Shown: positions 15,573-25,532, counted from the stretch's first letter. The stretch: 32,808 bases of DNA from Planctomycetia bacterium (GCA_005778045.1 SXKQ01000161.1:1-32808); one strand, 5' to 3'. Notes: generated by a model not told the origin, from the letters alone. Program-made: numbers and translations.

Positions 15573-18500
15573 ATGCAGCGCGAGGACAAGGCCAGCGCGG
15601 CGAGCTTCGTCACCGACAGGCCGGTGGCGGTGCTCATGATCATCGTCGCCATCGCGGTGTTCGGCTTCGTGTCGTTCGGGAAGCTCCCCGTCGACCTGCT
15701 GCCGGAGATCAGCTACCCAACGCTCACGGTGCGCACGACCTACAAGGGCGCGGCGCCCGCGGACGTCGAGGATCGCATCTCGGTGCGCCTGCAGGAAGCG
15801 CTCTCGACCCTGCCCAAGCTCGTGCGCGCGACCTCGATCTCGCGCGCCGAGACGAGCGACGTGCTGCTCGAGTTCGATTGGGGCACGTCGATGACGTTCG
15901 CGGTGCAGGACGTGCGCGACAAGCTCGACGGCGTGTTCCTGCCACAGGGCGCCGAGCGCCCGTTGATCCTGCGCTACGACCCCAACCTCGACCCGATCCT
16001 GCGCATCGGCCTGACGGCCGCGGGCGAGGGAGACGAGGCCGCGCGCGTCGACGAGCTGATCCACCTGCGCTGGCTCGCGGAGAAGCGCATCAAGCGCGAG
16101 CTCGAGTCGATCCCTGGCGTCGCGGCCGTGCAGGTGCGCGGCGGCCTCGAGGACGAGATCAAGGTGCGCGTCGACCCGTTCAAGATGGCGGCCCAGCGTC
16201 TCGACCCCACCGCACTCGCGTCGCGCCTCGCGGCGGAGAACATCAACGCCTCGGGCGGCCTCATCCGCGAGGGCTCGACCGAGTACCTCGTGCGCACGCA
16301 GAACGAGTTCCGCGACCTCGAGGACATCGCGGACCTCGCCATCGAGAAGCGCGGGGCGGCGACGATCCGCGTGCGCGACGTGGCGCGCGTGGAGCGCACC
16401 TACGCCGAGCGCGAGGTGACGAGCCGCATCGGTGGGCGCGAGTCGGTCGAGATCGCCGTGTACCGCGAGGCCGGGGCCAACATCGTCGCGCTCGCCGACG
16501 CGGTGAAGCTGCGCGTGTTCGGCGACGAGTCCCAGCGCAAGGAAGCCGAGAAGCAAGAGCGGCTCGGCACCGGCGCGGCCCTCGGCGAGCGCTCGCGCGC
16601 GGACTTCCTCGCGCACCGCTACCGCCGAGACACGCGCATGGAGCTGCTCTCTGACCAGTCGACGTTCATCCGCGCTGCCGTGGACGACGTCAAGAGCTCG
16701 GCGGTGATCGGCTCGATCCTCGCGGTCGTCGTGATCCTCGCCTTCCTGCGCCAGCTCGTGCCCACGGCGATCATCGCGATCTCGATCCCGATCTCCGTCG
16801 TCGTGACGTTCGCGCCGATGTACGTCGGCGACGTCTCACTCAACATCATGTCGCTCGGCGGCCTTGCGCTCGGCGTGGGAATGCTCGTCGACAACGCGAT
16901 CGTCGTGCTCGAGTCGATCACGCGCTGCCGCGAGGAGGGCGACTCGCTGCGCACGGCCGCGGTGCGCGGCGTGCGCGAGGTGGTCGGAGCCATCACGGCC
17001 TCGACGCTGACGACGGTGGCCGTGTTCGCGCCGATCGTGTTCGTGCACGGCATCGCTGGCCAGATGTTCGGCGACCAGTCCCTCACGGTGGTCGCCTCGC
17101 TGCTCGTGTCGCTGCTCGTCGCCGTGCTGTTCATTCCGATGCTCGCCTCGCGCGAGTGGCTCTCGCTGGACTCGTTCGCGCGCGTCGACGGGGACGATGA
17201 ACGCGGACTGCTCGCGGGCCTCGACTGGTCGAGCCCGCTGCGCTCGCTCGGAAGCCTTGGACGGCTCGCCCTGCGACTGGCGTGGCCGTCCGCTGGCAAG
17301 GGTCCGTGGACCGCCGGCTCGGCGGTACCTCTGGCGCTCGGCTGGCTCGCGCGGCTCGTCTTCGGACTGCTCTCCATCGCGATCGTCATCGTCGCGGCCG
17401 CGGCGGTGGTGCTCGTCTGGCTGCTCGGGAAGCTGCTGTGGCTCCCGGGCTGGCTGTTCGATCGCGCTTGGACCTCGTTCGAGCGTGGCTACCGTCCCGT
17501 GCTCGCGGCCGCGCTGTCGGCGCCCGGGACGGTGACGCTCGTGTCGGCTGTGCTGTTCGCATGGTCGCTGCATGCGTCGCGTGGGCTGGGCGTCGAGCTC
17601 ATCCCCGAGATCCGTCAGGGCGAGTTCACGGCCCATGTCGCGCTGCCCATCGGCACGCCGCTCGAGCGCACGGACGCGGTGCTGCGCGAGCTCGACGCGC
17701 GCGTGCGCGAGGTGCCGGGGGTCGCCATGACGGCGCTGACGGTCGGCGTAGAAAAGGACACCCTGACGCGCGAGGTCGAAGGCAAGCACACGGCGCGTCT
17801 CACCGTGCGGCTCGAGCCCGCACCCGAGGTTCGCCGGCGCGAGGAGGAGATCCTCACCGCCGTGCGGGAAGTGCTCGCCCGGAGCCCGGACGTCGCCACG
17901 ATCGACATCCAGCGGCCCACCCCCTTCGCGATCGACGCGCCGATCACGGTCGAGGTGCTCGGTCACGACCTCGACGCGCTGCAGGACGTCGGCGCCGATG
18001 TCTACGAGCGCCTCTCCGCCATGGAGGGACTCGCCGACGTGCGCACGAGCGTGCGGGTCGGCTTCCCCGAGCTGCGCGTGACGTTCGACCGCGACAAGAC
18101 GCTGCAATACGGACTCGACCTGACTGCGGTGTCGAATCTCGTGCGCGACCAAGTGCTCGGCAACGTGAGCACCCGCTTCACCGACGGGGAGGAGAAGATC
18201 GACGTGCGCGTGCTGGGCGACGAGTCGGAACTCGGACGGCTCGAGCGCGTGATGCATCTGGTGGTGAATCCCTCCTCGGCGACGCCAGTCGAGCTGCGCT
18301 CGATCGCGGAACTTCAACCCGTGCAGGGACCGGCGGAGATCCGCCGCATCGGAAACACGCGCGCAGTCGTTGTCACTGCGTCCCCTACCGGCGCGGACCT
18401 CGGTGGCCTCGCCCAGCGCATCGAGCGCGAGCTGGCGCAGCTCGAGCTTCCCGATGACGTCGCGGTCGAGCTCGGCGGGCAGAAGCGCGAGATGGACGCG

Positions 18501-19058
18501 GCGCAATCGAGCATGCAGGGCGCGCTGCTGCTCGCGCTGTTCCTCGTCTACGTGGTCATGGCCTGCCAGTTCGAGTCTCTGCTGCAGCCGCTCGTGATCC
18601 TGCTCACCATGCCGCTGGCCGTGATCGGAGTCGTCGCGGCGCTGGTCGCCCTAACGATCCCGATCTCCGTGATCGTCTTCATCGGTCTGATCTTGCTCGC
18701 CGGAATCGTGGTCAACAACGCCATCGTGCTCGTCGACCGCTGCAACCAGAATCGCGCGTCCGGCATGTCGATCCAAGCTGCGCTGCTCGAGGCTGGCCCC
18801 ACGCGCTTGCGCCCGATCTTCATGACCACCGGCACGACCGTGATCGGCCTCCTGCCGATGACGGGCTGGCTCGAGGGAATCCCCTGGATCGGGGCGCTCG
18901 GGGCAGGCGAGGGTGCCGAGATCCGCGCCCCCATGGCCATCACCGTCATTGCGGGGCTGTCGATGTCGACCCTGCTGACCCTCGTGGTCATTCCCGCACT
19001 GTACGCGGTGACCGAAGGCTGGCTCGAGCGCCTGCGGGCGGGAAGAAAGACTGCATGA
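15573..19058 (+). CDS. RND efflux permease, first of two
   Basis: A 1161-residue AcrB/HAE-1-like inner-membrane transporter driven by proton flow. Twelve core helices and two large periplasmic loops are arranged as expected: TM1 about 16-35, TM2-6 about 370-525, TM8-12 about 990-1145. In TM4 the sequence is GMLVDNAIVV (Asp440, Asn441), where AcrB has a double Asp. In TM10, GIVVNNAIVL puts Asn1048 where AcrB has the proton-relay Lys. Between TM6 and TM7, at about 527-636, lies an insertion with 45 extra hydrophobic residues (about 582-629), enough for one or two added membrane helices. The stop overlaps the second permease as ATGA. Substrate not predictable; drug or lipid export are the usual roles. 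Confidence 0.93.
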   Translation: MQREDKASAASFVTDRPVAVLMIIVAIAVFGFVSFGKLPVDLLPEISYPTLTVRTTYKGAAPADVEDRISVRLQEALSTLPKLVRATSISRAETSDVLLEFDWGTSMTFAVQDVRDKLDGVFLPQGAERPLILRYDPNLDPILRIGLTAAGEGDEAARVDELIHLRWLAEKRIKRELESIPGVAAVQVRGGLEDEIKVRVDPFKMAAQRLDPTALASRLAAENINASGGLIREGSTEYLVRTQNEFRDLEDIADLAIEKRGAATIRVRDVARVERTYAEREVTSRIGGRESVEIAVYREAGANIVALADAVKLRVFGDESQRKEAEKQERLGTGAALGERSRADFLAHRYRRDTRMELLSDQSTFIRAAVDDVKSSAVIGSILAVVVILAFLRQLVPTAIIAISIPISVVVTFAPMYVGDVSLNIMSLGGLALGVGMLVDNAIVVLESITRCREEGDSLRTAAVRGVREVVGAITASTLTTVAVFAPIVFVHGIAGQMFGDQSLTVVASLLVSLLVAVLFIPMLASREWLSLDSFARVDGDDERGLLAGLDWSSPLRSLGSLGRLALRLAWPSAGKGPWTAGSAVPLALGWLARLVFGLLSIAIVIVAAAAVVLVWLLGKLLWLPGWLFDRAWTSFERGYRPVLAAALSAPGTVTLVSAVLFAWSLHASRGLGVELIPEIRQGEFTAHVALPIGTPLERTDAVLRELDARVREVPGVAMTALTVGVEKDTLTREVEGKHTARLTVRLEPAPEVRRREEEILTAVREVLARSPDVATIDIQRPTPFAIDAPITVEVLGHDLDALQDVGADVYERLSAMEGLADVRTSVRVGFPELRVTFDRDKTLQYGLDLTAVSNLVRDQVLGNVSTRFTDGEEKIDVRVLGDESELGRLERVMHLVVNPSSATPVELRSIAELQPVQGPAEIRRIGNTRAVVVTASPTGADLGGLAQRIERELAQLELPDDVAVELGGQKREMDAAQSSMQGALLLALFLVYVVMACQFESLLQPLVILLTMPLAVIGVVAALVALTIPISVIVFIGLILLAGIVVNNAIVLVDRCNQNRASGMSIQAALLEAGPTRLRPIFMTTGTTVIGLLPMTGWLEGIPWIGALGAGEGAEIRAPMAITVIAGLSMSTLLTLVVIPALYAVTEGWLERLRAGRKTA

Positions 19059-22000
19059 GCGCGCACACCTCGTTCTACCAGCGCCTCGTGCAGCGCCCGG
19101 TCGCGCTGCTCGTGATCTTCGTCGCCCTGCTCGTGATCGGCGTGCTGGCGTACATCCGCATCCCGGTGCAGCTCATGCCGGACGGCTTCGTGGAGCCCGG
19201 CCTGCAGGTGTGGGTCGCCAACCCCGGCGCGAGCGCGCTCGAGAACGAGCAGAAGGTCGTGCGCGTGATCGAGGAGCAGCTGCGCACGCTGCCCGGAATC
19301 GAGGATCTCGACTCGACCGCCAGCGACGACAGCGCGTTCACCTTCGTGCGCTTCGACGGCAGCGTCGACATGGACCTCGCCAAGGCCGAAGTGCGCGACC
19401 GCGTCGAGCGTGCCCGCCCGCAGCTGCCCACCACGGTGCAGGAAGTCGGCGTCTACTCCTGGTCGAACTCGAGTCTGCCGATCCTGTGGTTCGCGATCCT
19501 GCATCCGGGCGACGACCCGCGCACCGACTTCCTGCTCGACACAGTTATCCAGCGGCGCCTCGAGGCCGTGGACGGCGTCGGCAAGGTCGAGGTCTGGGGC
19601 GTGCTCGACGACTCGGTGCGCATCCTGCTCGACGAGGACCGCGTGCGCGCGGCGGGGCTCGAGCTCGGTGCGCTGATCGGACGCCTCTCGCGCGACAACT
19701 TCGCGCTGCCGCTCGGCGAGGTCGAGGATGGCGAGATGCGCGTGCTCCTGCGCTCCGACATGCGCTTTGGCCATTTCGAGGAGATCGAGAGCTATCCGAT
19801 CGGCAATGGCCTCGTGCTCTCCGACGTCGCGCGCGTCATCTCCGCCAAGAGCGTTCGCAACCGCCTGTTCAAGATCGACGGCCAGTACGCTTTCTACGGG
19901 GAGGTCCAGAAGGACAGCCAAGCCAACGTCGTCGAGACCTGCGACCGTCTCAAGGCCGCGCTGGCGGATCTGGAACAGGATCCGCGCCTCGCCGGCGACT
20001 TCCGCTTCCTGCCCCTGTTCGATCAGGGCGACTTCATCCGCTCCTCGCTGGCCGCGCTGCGCGACTCCGCGCTGTGGGGCGGCGGACTCGCGGTGGTCGT
20101 GCTGTTCCTGTTCCTGCGGCGCGTCCGCTCGACGTTCGCCGTCGCGCTTTCGATCCCGTTTTCAGCGCTCGTGGCCGTCGCGTGGTTGTTCTTCACGGGC
20201 CACACCTTCAACGTGCTGACGATGACGGGCATCACGCTCGCCATGGGCATGCTCGTCGACAATTCGGTTGTGGTGATCGAGAACATCTCGCGCCTGAGGG
20301 CGGAGGGCCGGAGCGAGCACGAGGCCGCGGCCGAGGGAACGCGCGAGGTGGCACTCGCGGTGCTGCTCTCGACGCTCACGACGATCGTCGTCTTCCTGCC
20401 GATGATCTTCATGAACGAGAACCCGCTGCTGCGCCTGATGTTCGGCGAGCTCGGCAACCCGCTCTGCCTCAGCCTCGCGTTCAGCCTGATTGCGGCGCTG
20501 ATCTTCCTGCCGGTGCTGGCGGCGCGGGTCGTCGACGAGCGCTCGCCGCGTGCCGAGCGCCTCGCGCGCGTCCTCGAGCCGCTCGCGGCACTTCCCGCGC
20601 GCACCACTGCACGCCTGTGGGGCGCGATGCTCTGGCTCGGCGAGTCGCTGGCGGCCGTCCTGCGCGCTCCGGCGGCGCTGGGCACCGGAGCCCTCGCCCG
20701 CGCGCGCTGGGTGCTCGCGATCGCACTCGTGGCGCTGGCCGGCTTCGCCGCGTGGCGAGCGCGTGGGGCGATCGCGCTCACGCGCCGCATCGGATCGGAC
20801 TTCGGCTGGAACGGCGCACCCAACCTCGACGAGTCGCTCGTGTACGCGCTCGAGGCGCTCGCGCTCCCTGTCGCGCTCGTGCTCGCCTTCGCGCTGCTGC
20901 CGCGACTCGCGACGCTCCTGCGCGGGCCGCTCGAACGCTCGCGCGACCTCGTGCCGGCACAGCGCAACCTGGTCGACATGGTGATCGCGACCAACACGCG
21001 CCTCCTGCAGTGGACCCTGCAGCATCGCTTCGCTGCCACGCTGGCGGCCTTCGCCGTCCTGCTCTCGATCGCATGGCCCGCAACGCACATGTCCGTCGCG
21101 GCCTTCGGCGAAGACAGCAACACGGCCCGCCTGTCCGTGCAGGTCGACCTCGAGGAGAACTTCACGCTGCAGGAAGCCGCCGACGAGATGCGGCACTACG
21201 AGCAGTTCTTCGCCGAGCGACGCGAGCGCATCCGCTACGACCACCTCGCGCTGCGCTTCGACACGCGCGGCGGTCGCGTCACGCTGTACTGGGATGTGGC
21301 GCAGCCTCGTGCCGAGTACGAGGCCCTCGAGCGCGATCTGCGACGCGAGCTCGTGGCCCGTCCGGGCCAGCGTGTGCGCCTCTCGAACGACGAGAACGGG
21401 GCCAGCGACCGCAGCCGCAACACCGTCATGTTCCGGCTCGTGGGGCCCGATTCCGAGCGACTCGCCGAGATCGCCGCGCGCGCGGCGGAGGCGCTCGAGC
21501 AGGTACCGGGACTCTCCGGCATCGCCACCCCGGAGGGCTCAGCACAGAGCCAAGTGAAGGTCGTGTTCGACCCAGACGTCGCCCAAGGCTTCGGCATCTC
21601 GGCCACGAGCGCGCTGCAGAGCATCGGCTGGGCGCTGCGAGGCTGGCAACTGCCGCGCTTCCAGGAGGAAACGCGCGAGGTGCCGCTGATCATCGAGCTC
21701 GACGAGGAGCAGGTCGCGGGCCTCGACACGCTGCGCGATCTCGAGGTCTTCAGCGGCGAGTCCTCGGTGCCGCTCTCCTCGTTTGCGCGCTTCGAGTTCG
21801 CCAATGGAAGCCGCACGATCTCGCGTCGCAACGGCCAGACCACCTGCACGATCACGGCGCGCGTCGATGACCCGCGGCGGCAGAAGGAGCTCTCCGACGC
21901 GGGCTACGCCGCGATCCGGGCCCTCGACCTGCCGCGCGGCTACTCCGTCGGCGAGGAGGATCTCGTCAGCGCGCGGGCCGAGGAGGAGCTCTCGGAGCTG

Positions 22001-22552
22001 CGCTCGGCGGCGCTGCTCGGCCTCGTGCTCGTGTTCGTCCTGATGTGCATCCTGTTCGAGTCGCTGATCCTGCCGGGCGCAGTGCTCCCCACCATCCCGT
22101 TCGCGTTCGTCGGTGCCTACTGGACGCTCTACCTCACCGGGACCACGATGGACTCGGTGGGGTGGATTGGCCTGATCATCTTGATCGGTGTCGTGGTGAC
22201 CAACGGCATCGTGCTGGTCGACTGCATCCAGCGCCTGCGCAACGAGGGAATCGCGCGCGCGGACGCGGTGATTCGCGGAGTCGCGCTGCGCGTGAGGCCC
22301 GTGCTGATGACGGCGCTCACGACGGTGATCGGACTTGTGCCCACCGCCATGGCAGAGCCTGCGAGCGAGGGCATCGACTACCGCGCGCTGGCGACTTGCA
22401 TCATCGGTGGCCTGTCACTTTCGACGGTGCTCACGCTGTGGATCGTGCCGCTGTGCTACACGCAGTGCGATGACCTCGCCACCGCACTGGTGGGTCGCAG
22501 CCGAGCCCTTGTCGCGCTGTTCAGCGCGCGCGCTCGCTCGGCCCGCGCCTAG
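19055..22552 (+). CDS. RND efflux permease, second of two
   Basis: A 1165-residue AcrB/HAE-1-like permease, clearly different in sequence from its upstream neighbour. TM4 reads GMLVDNSVVVIEN (Asp402, Asn403) and TM10 reads GVVVTNGIVLVD, with Thr1049 at the AcrB proton-relay Lys position. It also has an insertion between TM6 and TM7 (about 490-640) with two extra hydrophobic stretches near 552-568 and 601-622, separated by about 30 polar residues. The start overlaps the first permease by 4 bp, so the two are coupled in translation and are likely made in equal amounts, which fits a mixed trimer as in MdtBC. The gene ends with a tandem TAG TAG, 9 bp before the convergent sulfatase-like gene. Confidence 0.93.
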   Translation: MSAHTSFYQRLVQRPVALLVIFVALLVIGVLAYIRIPVQLMPDGFVEPGLQVWVANPGASALENEQKVVRVIEEQLRTLPGIEDLDSTASDDSAFTFVRFDGSVDMDLAKAEVRDRVERARPQLPTTVQEVGVYSWSNSSLPILWFAILHPGDDPRTDFLLDTVIQRRLEAVDGVGKVEVWGVLDDSVRILLDEDRVRAAGLELGALIGRLSRDNFALPLGEVEDGEMRVLLRSDMRFGHFEEIESYPIGNGLVLSDVARVISAKSVRNRLFKIDGQYAFYGEVQKDSQANVVETCDRLKAALADLEQDPRLAGDFRFLPLFDQGDFIRSSLAALRDSALWGGGLAVVVLFLFLRRVRSTFAVALSIPFSALVAVAWLFFTGHTFNVLTMTGITLAMGMLVDNSVVVIENISRLRAEGRSEHEAAAEGTREVALAVLLSTLTTIVVFLPMIFMNENPLLRLMFGELGNPLCLSLAFSLIAALIFLPVLAARVVDERSPRAERLARVLEPLAALPARTTARLWGAMLWLGESLAAVLRAPAALGTGALARARWVLAIALVALAGFAAWRARGAIALTRRIGSDFGWNGAPNLDESLVYALEALALPVALVLAFALLPRLATLLRGPLERSRDLVPAQRNLVDMVIATNTRLLQWTLQHRFAATLAAFAVLLSIAWPATHMSVAAFGEDSNTARLSVQVDLEENFTLQEAADEMRHYEQFFAERRERIRYDHLALRFDTRGGRVTLYWDVAQPRAEYEALERDLRRELVARPGQRVRLSNDENGASDRSRNTVMFRLVGPDSERLAEIAARAAEALEQVPGLSGIATPEGSAQSQVKVVFDPDVAQGFGISATSALQSIGWALRGWQLPRFQEETREVPLIIELDEEQVAGLDTLRDLEVFSGESSVPLSSFARFEFANGSRTISRRNGQTTCTITARVDDPRRQKELSDAGYAAIRALDLPRGYSVGEEDLVSARAEEELSELRSAALLGLVLVFVLMCILFESLILPGAVLPTIPFAFVGAYWTLYLTGTTMDSVGWIGLIILIGVVVTNGIVLVDCIQRLRNEGIARADAVIRGVALRVRPVLMTALTTVIGLVPTAMAEPASEGIDYRALATCIIGGLSLSTVLTLWIVPLCYTQCDDLATALVGRSRALVALFSARARSARA

Positions 22553-22561
22553 TAGCGACCG

Positions 22562-24256
22562 TCAGCGGTCGCGCGCCTCGATCAGGAGTGTCTCGTACTG
22601 CCGAGCCTTTTCGGTCTCGCCGCGGCGCTGGTGAATCTCAACGAGCAGCTCGAGCGCGCGCAGCGTGTGCCCGCGCGCACGCGCCTCGTCGCCGAGTGCC
22701 CTGTAGCACTGCACCAGGCCCTGTTCCGTCGAGAGTCGCTGGGGGGAGTGCGCGCGACGCTCGAGCAGCACCTCGATTGCGCGCGGCCAGCGCTGCTGAA
22801 CGATCAGCGAGGAGGCCAGCTCGTCGAGCGCGCTCAAGCTGTGCGGATTGCGAGCGACGATGGCCTCGAAGCGCTCCACGGCGGCCTCGTGCCGGCCCGT
22901 GGCCGCGAGAGCCACCGCCGCGGAGAACGCGCGGTACTCGTCGAGGCTCGCGTCGGGCGAGGGCAGCTCCGATTCCTCCAGAGGATCCGGATACTCGGGC
23001 TCCAGCACGCCGGAGTGGCCGTAGCCGAGCGCGGCGATCGCGAGCGTGCCCGGCTCGGAGGCCACCAGCCCACTCGTGTGCAGGCGCGGGGCCGAGAGCA
23101 CCGCCCGGATCGCCGTGCGCGCGCGCTCGGCTTCCGGTAGGTGGCTCGCGAGGCTGTCCACGTCGCGGCGTTCCTCGTCGAGGGACGCGCTGAAGCGCGG
23201 CGCCGTGGAGTGCACGTACTTGCCCTCGGCGCTCGCCCATCCGCAGAGCGGGCTCCAGCGGAAGCGGGCCCAGCCCGACAGCGCCTCGAAGTAGACCCCG
23301 CGTCCCGGCTCCGGTGGAGCCAGCAGCGAGCAACCGTCGAGACCCTTGGATGGCTCGAGCCCCATCGCCTCGGCCAGCGTCGGCGCGATGTCGACCACGC
23401 TCGTGGTTCGCTCGTCCTTGCGCGCCTCGCGCGCGCGCGGAAGGCGCACGAAGAGCGGCACGCGCAGGGTCGAGTCCCATACGTGCTGACCGTGCGTGTC
23501 CTCTCCGTGCTCCCCGAGAGCCTCCCCGTGATCGCCGACCACGCACAGCGTGCCACATTCGAAGAACCGATCGTTTCTCAGGTCGGTCCACAGGTCCGCA
23601 AGCGCCGCATCCATCGCCGCAACTTCGCCCCAGTAGGGATGGCCACCCGCTCGCTCGACGTGCTCGGGCCCGCCTACATAGGGCGCGTGCGGGTCGAACA
23701 GGTGCACCCACAGAAAGAAGGGCCTCGTACGGTCGCGGCGCGCGAGCCACGCGCGCGCATCCGCGATCACGTCGCTTCCTACGCGATCGCTGATCTGCCC
23801 GCGCACGCGGTCATCTCCGCCAGCGGGCTGAGTCCACGTCTCGAATCCTTGGGCGACGCCAAAGGATCCGTCGAGAGCCAGCGAGCCCACGAAACCCGAG
23901 GTCTGAAAGCCGGCGCGCGCCGCACGCTCCGCGAGCGTGTCGGCCTCGCTCGAGAGGCTTGCGGGCCCGTTGTTGCGCACGCCGTGTCGCGGCGGATAGA
24001 GGCCCGTGAACATCGAGGCATGTGCGGGCAGCGTCAGCGGAGCGACGGTGCGCGCATTCGTGAAGCGGAGGCTCTCCGACGCCAGCGCCTCGAGCGCCGG
24101 CGCGACCTCACGCTCCCCACCGAAGGCGAGCAGAGCATCGGCACGCGTCGTATCGAGCGTGACGAGCACAACCGAACGCGAGTCGACCGCCTCCGCCTCC
24201 GAGCAACCGCTCGCGACCGCGAGCAGCAGCGCGAGTCCTCCGGAACGAACCTTCAT
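22562..24256 (-). CDS. Sulfatase-like (alkaline phosphatase superfamily) lipoprotein with threonine nucleophile and TPR tail
   Basis: A 564-residue predicted lipoprotein (lipobox AVASGC, Cys18). Residues 28-400 have the sulfatase/alkaline-phosphatase fold: metal-ligand motifs LVTLDTTRAD (32-40), HLFDPHAPY and VVGDHGEALGEHGED. At the nucleophile site the protein reads APLTLPAHASMFTG, so Thr75 stands where true sulfatases have the Cys/Ser that becomes formylglycine. Formylglycine-dependent sulfatase activity is therefore unlikely; a phosphoryl-transferring or phosphodiesterase role is more likely. The last 130 residues form two to three TPR-like helical repeats. The ATG at 24256 gives a proper signal peptide; a 7-residue TTG extension is not needed. 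It lies 49 bp downstream of ATP-grasp ligase A and may belong to the glgA transcript. Annotation pipelines will probably call it sulfatase. Confidence 0.85.
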   Translation of the reverse strand: MKVRSGGLALLLAVASGCSEAEAVDSRSVVLVTLDTTRADALLAFGGEREVAPALEALASESLRFTNARTVAPLTLPAHASMFTGLYPPRHGVRNNGPASLSSEADTLAERAARAGFQTSGFVGSLALDGSFGVAQGFETWTQPAGGDDRVRGQISDRVGSDVIADARAWLARRDRTRPFFLWVHLFDPHAPYVGGPEHVERAGGHPYWGEVAAMDAALADLWTDLRNDRFFECGTLCVVGDHGEALGEHGEDTHGQHVWDSTLRVPLFVRLPRAREARKDERTTSVVDIAPTLAEAMGLEPSKGLDGCSLLAPPEPGRGVYFEALSGWARFRWSPLCGWASAEGKYVHSTAPRFSASLDEERRDVDSLASHLPEAERARTAIRAVLSAPRLHTSGLVASEPGTLAIAALGYGHSGVLEPEYPDPLEESELPSPDASLDEYRAFSAAVALAATGRHEAAVERFEAIVARNPHSLSALDELASSLIVQQRWPRAIEVLLERRAHSPQRLSTEQGLVQCYRALGDEARARGHTLRALELLVEIHQRRGETEKARQYETLLIEARDR

Positions 24257-24305
24257 CGACGCCACGTCCGCCCTCAAACCATGGTGCTCCGCGGAGTTTC
24301 GCCGC

Positions 24306-25532
24306 TCAATCCGACCGTGCGCGAACCTTGAGGTTCTCGCCCACGAAGTTCATGGCAGCGCGCACGCCATCGTAGTCGGGGTGCATCAGGCGTACCCATG
24401 CGTTCCCCATGTAGCCCGAGCCCACGGGCTGCGTGGGTGAGCCCGGCGGCGGGAGATGGCAGTCGATCACGTTCGCACCAACTTGGTCCTGCACTCGGTC
24501 CATGCCGTCGTAACCCGTGGTGCGGCCGTCGCATTCCGGCCGCAGCGCGATCATCCCGCCGGCACGCGCTCGGGAGGGCTGCTTCTCGGTGCGGCCGAAG
24601 CACACGGCACTCGCCCACTCGCGATACAGGTCGAAGTCGTTGATGCGCGAGTAGATGTCCCACACGCGCACGCCCGGCGGCCGGCAGCCGATCTCGGAGA
24701 AGCGCAGCCCCTTGGGGCCGAAGAACCACTCCATGTGAGTCGCGCTCGTGCCAATGCCCAGCACCGTGATGACCTTCTGGCCGAGCGCCTTGAGCTCGCC
24801 GTAGTCCGGCGCGTCCATGCGGTTGGTGATCGCGATCTGCGGCGACACCCAGCGCGTGCGCATGGCTTCGAGCACGTTGGGGTAGTAGTGCGAGATGAAG
24901 TCGTGCTTCACAAGCCCGTCGATCGTGAGCGTGTCGTAGAAGCCCTCATGGCCCTCGACGAACTCCTCGACCGCGGTGGGATTGCCGCGATCGAGCTGGC
25001 ACTCGCGGATCGCGCTTTCGAGCTCCTCGCGGTTGCTCACCTTGTACGTGCCAGCGGCGCCCGCGGCCGCGCGCGGCTTCAGAATCAACGGGTAGCCGTT
25101 CTCCTCCGCGAAACGCCGCGCGTCGTCGGCACCCTCGGCACCGGTCGAAGCCGCACACGGCACGCCCGCCGCACGCAGCGCGTCCTTCATGGCGGGCTTG
25201 TCGCGGCACAGGAACGCTGTGCGCACGCTGGTGCCGGGGATCGTGCAGGCCTCTCTCACGCGCGCCACGGGCAGGATGTGCGCCTCCACGGTGCACTCGA
25301 GCCGATCGACCCACTCGCGCGCCTGACAACGCCGCACCGTGTCGAGCAGCGCGCCCTCGTCGGTCACTGAGCGCACCTGCTCGTAGCGATGCAGCCAGTG
25401 CCGCAGCTCGTCATCGAGCGCGTCGAGCGGCGACTCGCCGATACCCGTCACGCGCACGCCGATCGAGTGGAGCGCGCGGACGAACTCGCGCTGGTTCTTC
25501 GGGAAGGCGGGCTCGACGAAGAGAACGTGCAC
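24306..25532 (-). CDS. ATP-grasp ligase A
   Basis: A 408-residue ATP-grasp enzyme. ATP-grasp proteins activate a carboxylate as acyl-phosphate and join it to an amine, hydroxyl or thiol. An N-terminal Rossmann-like domain (MHVLFVEPAF) precedes CRDKPAMKDALRAAGVP (109-125), the ATP-lysine and loop LILKPRAAAGAAGTY (149-163), the hinge EEFVEG (189-194) and the Mg-binding THMEW (265-269) and SEIGCRPPG (279-287). These motifs recur in ligases B and C, so the three are paralogs. Here the hinge continues HEGFYDT instead of EEFxFDT. The GTG at 25532 was preferred over an ATG 18 bp upstream because GAGGAA lies at the right distance before it and the paralogs start alike. It lies 26 bp downstream of glgA. 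The substrate is unknown. Confidence 0.88.
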   Translation of the reverse strand: MHVLFVEPAFPKNQREFVRALHSIGVRVTGIGESPLDALDDELRHWLHRYEQVRSVTDEGALLDTVRRCQAREWVDRLECTVEAHILPVARVREACTIPGTSVRTAFLCRDKPAMKDALRAAGVPCAASTGAEGADDARRFAEENGYPLILKPRAAAGAAGTYKVSNREELESAIRECQLDRGNPTAVEEFVEGHEGFYDTLTIDGLVKHDFISHYYPNVLEAMRTRWVSPQIAITNRMDAPDYGELKALGQKVITVLGIGTSATHMEWFFGPKGLRFSEIGCRPPGVRVWDIYSRINDFDLYREWASAVCFGRTEKQPSRARAGGMIALRPECDGRTTGYDGMDRVQDQVGANVIDCHLPPPGSPTQPVGSGYMGNAWVRLMHPDYDGVRAAMNFVGENLKVRARSD

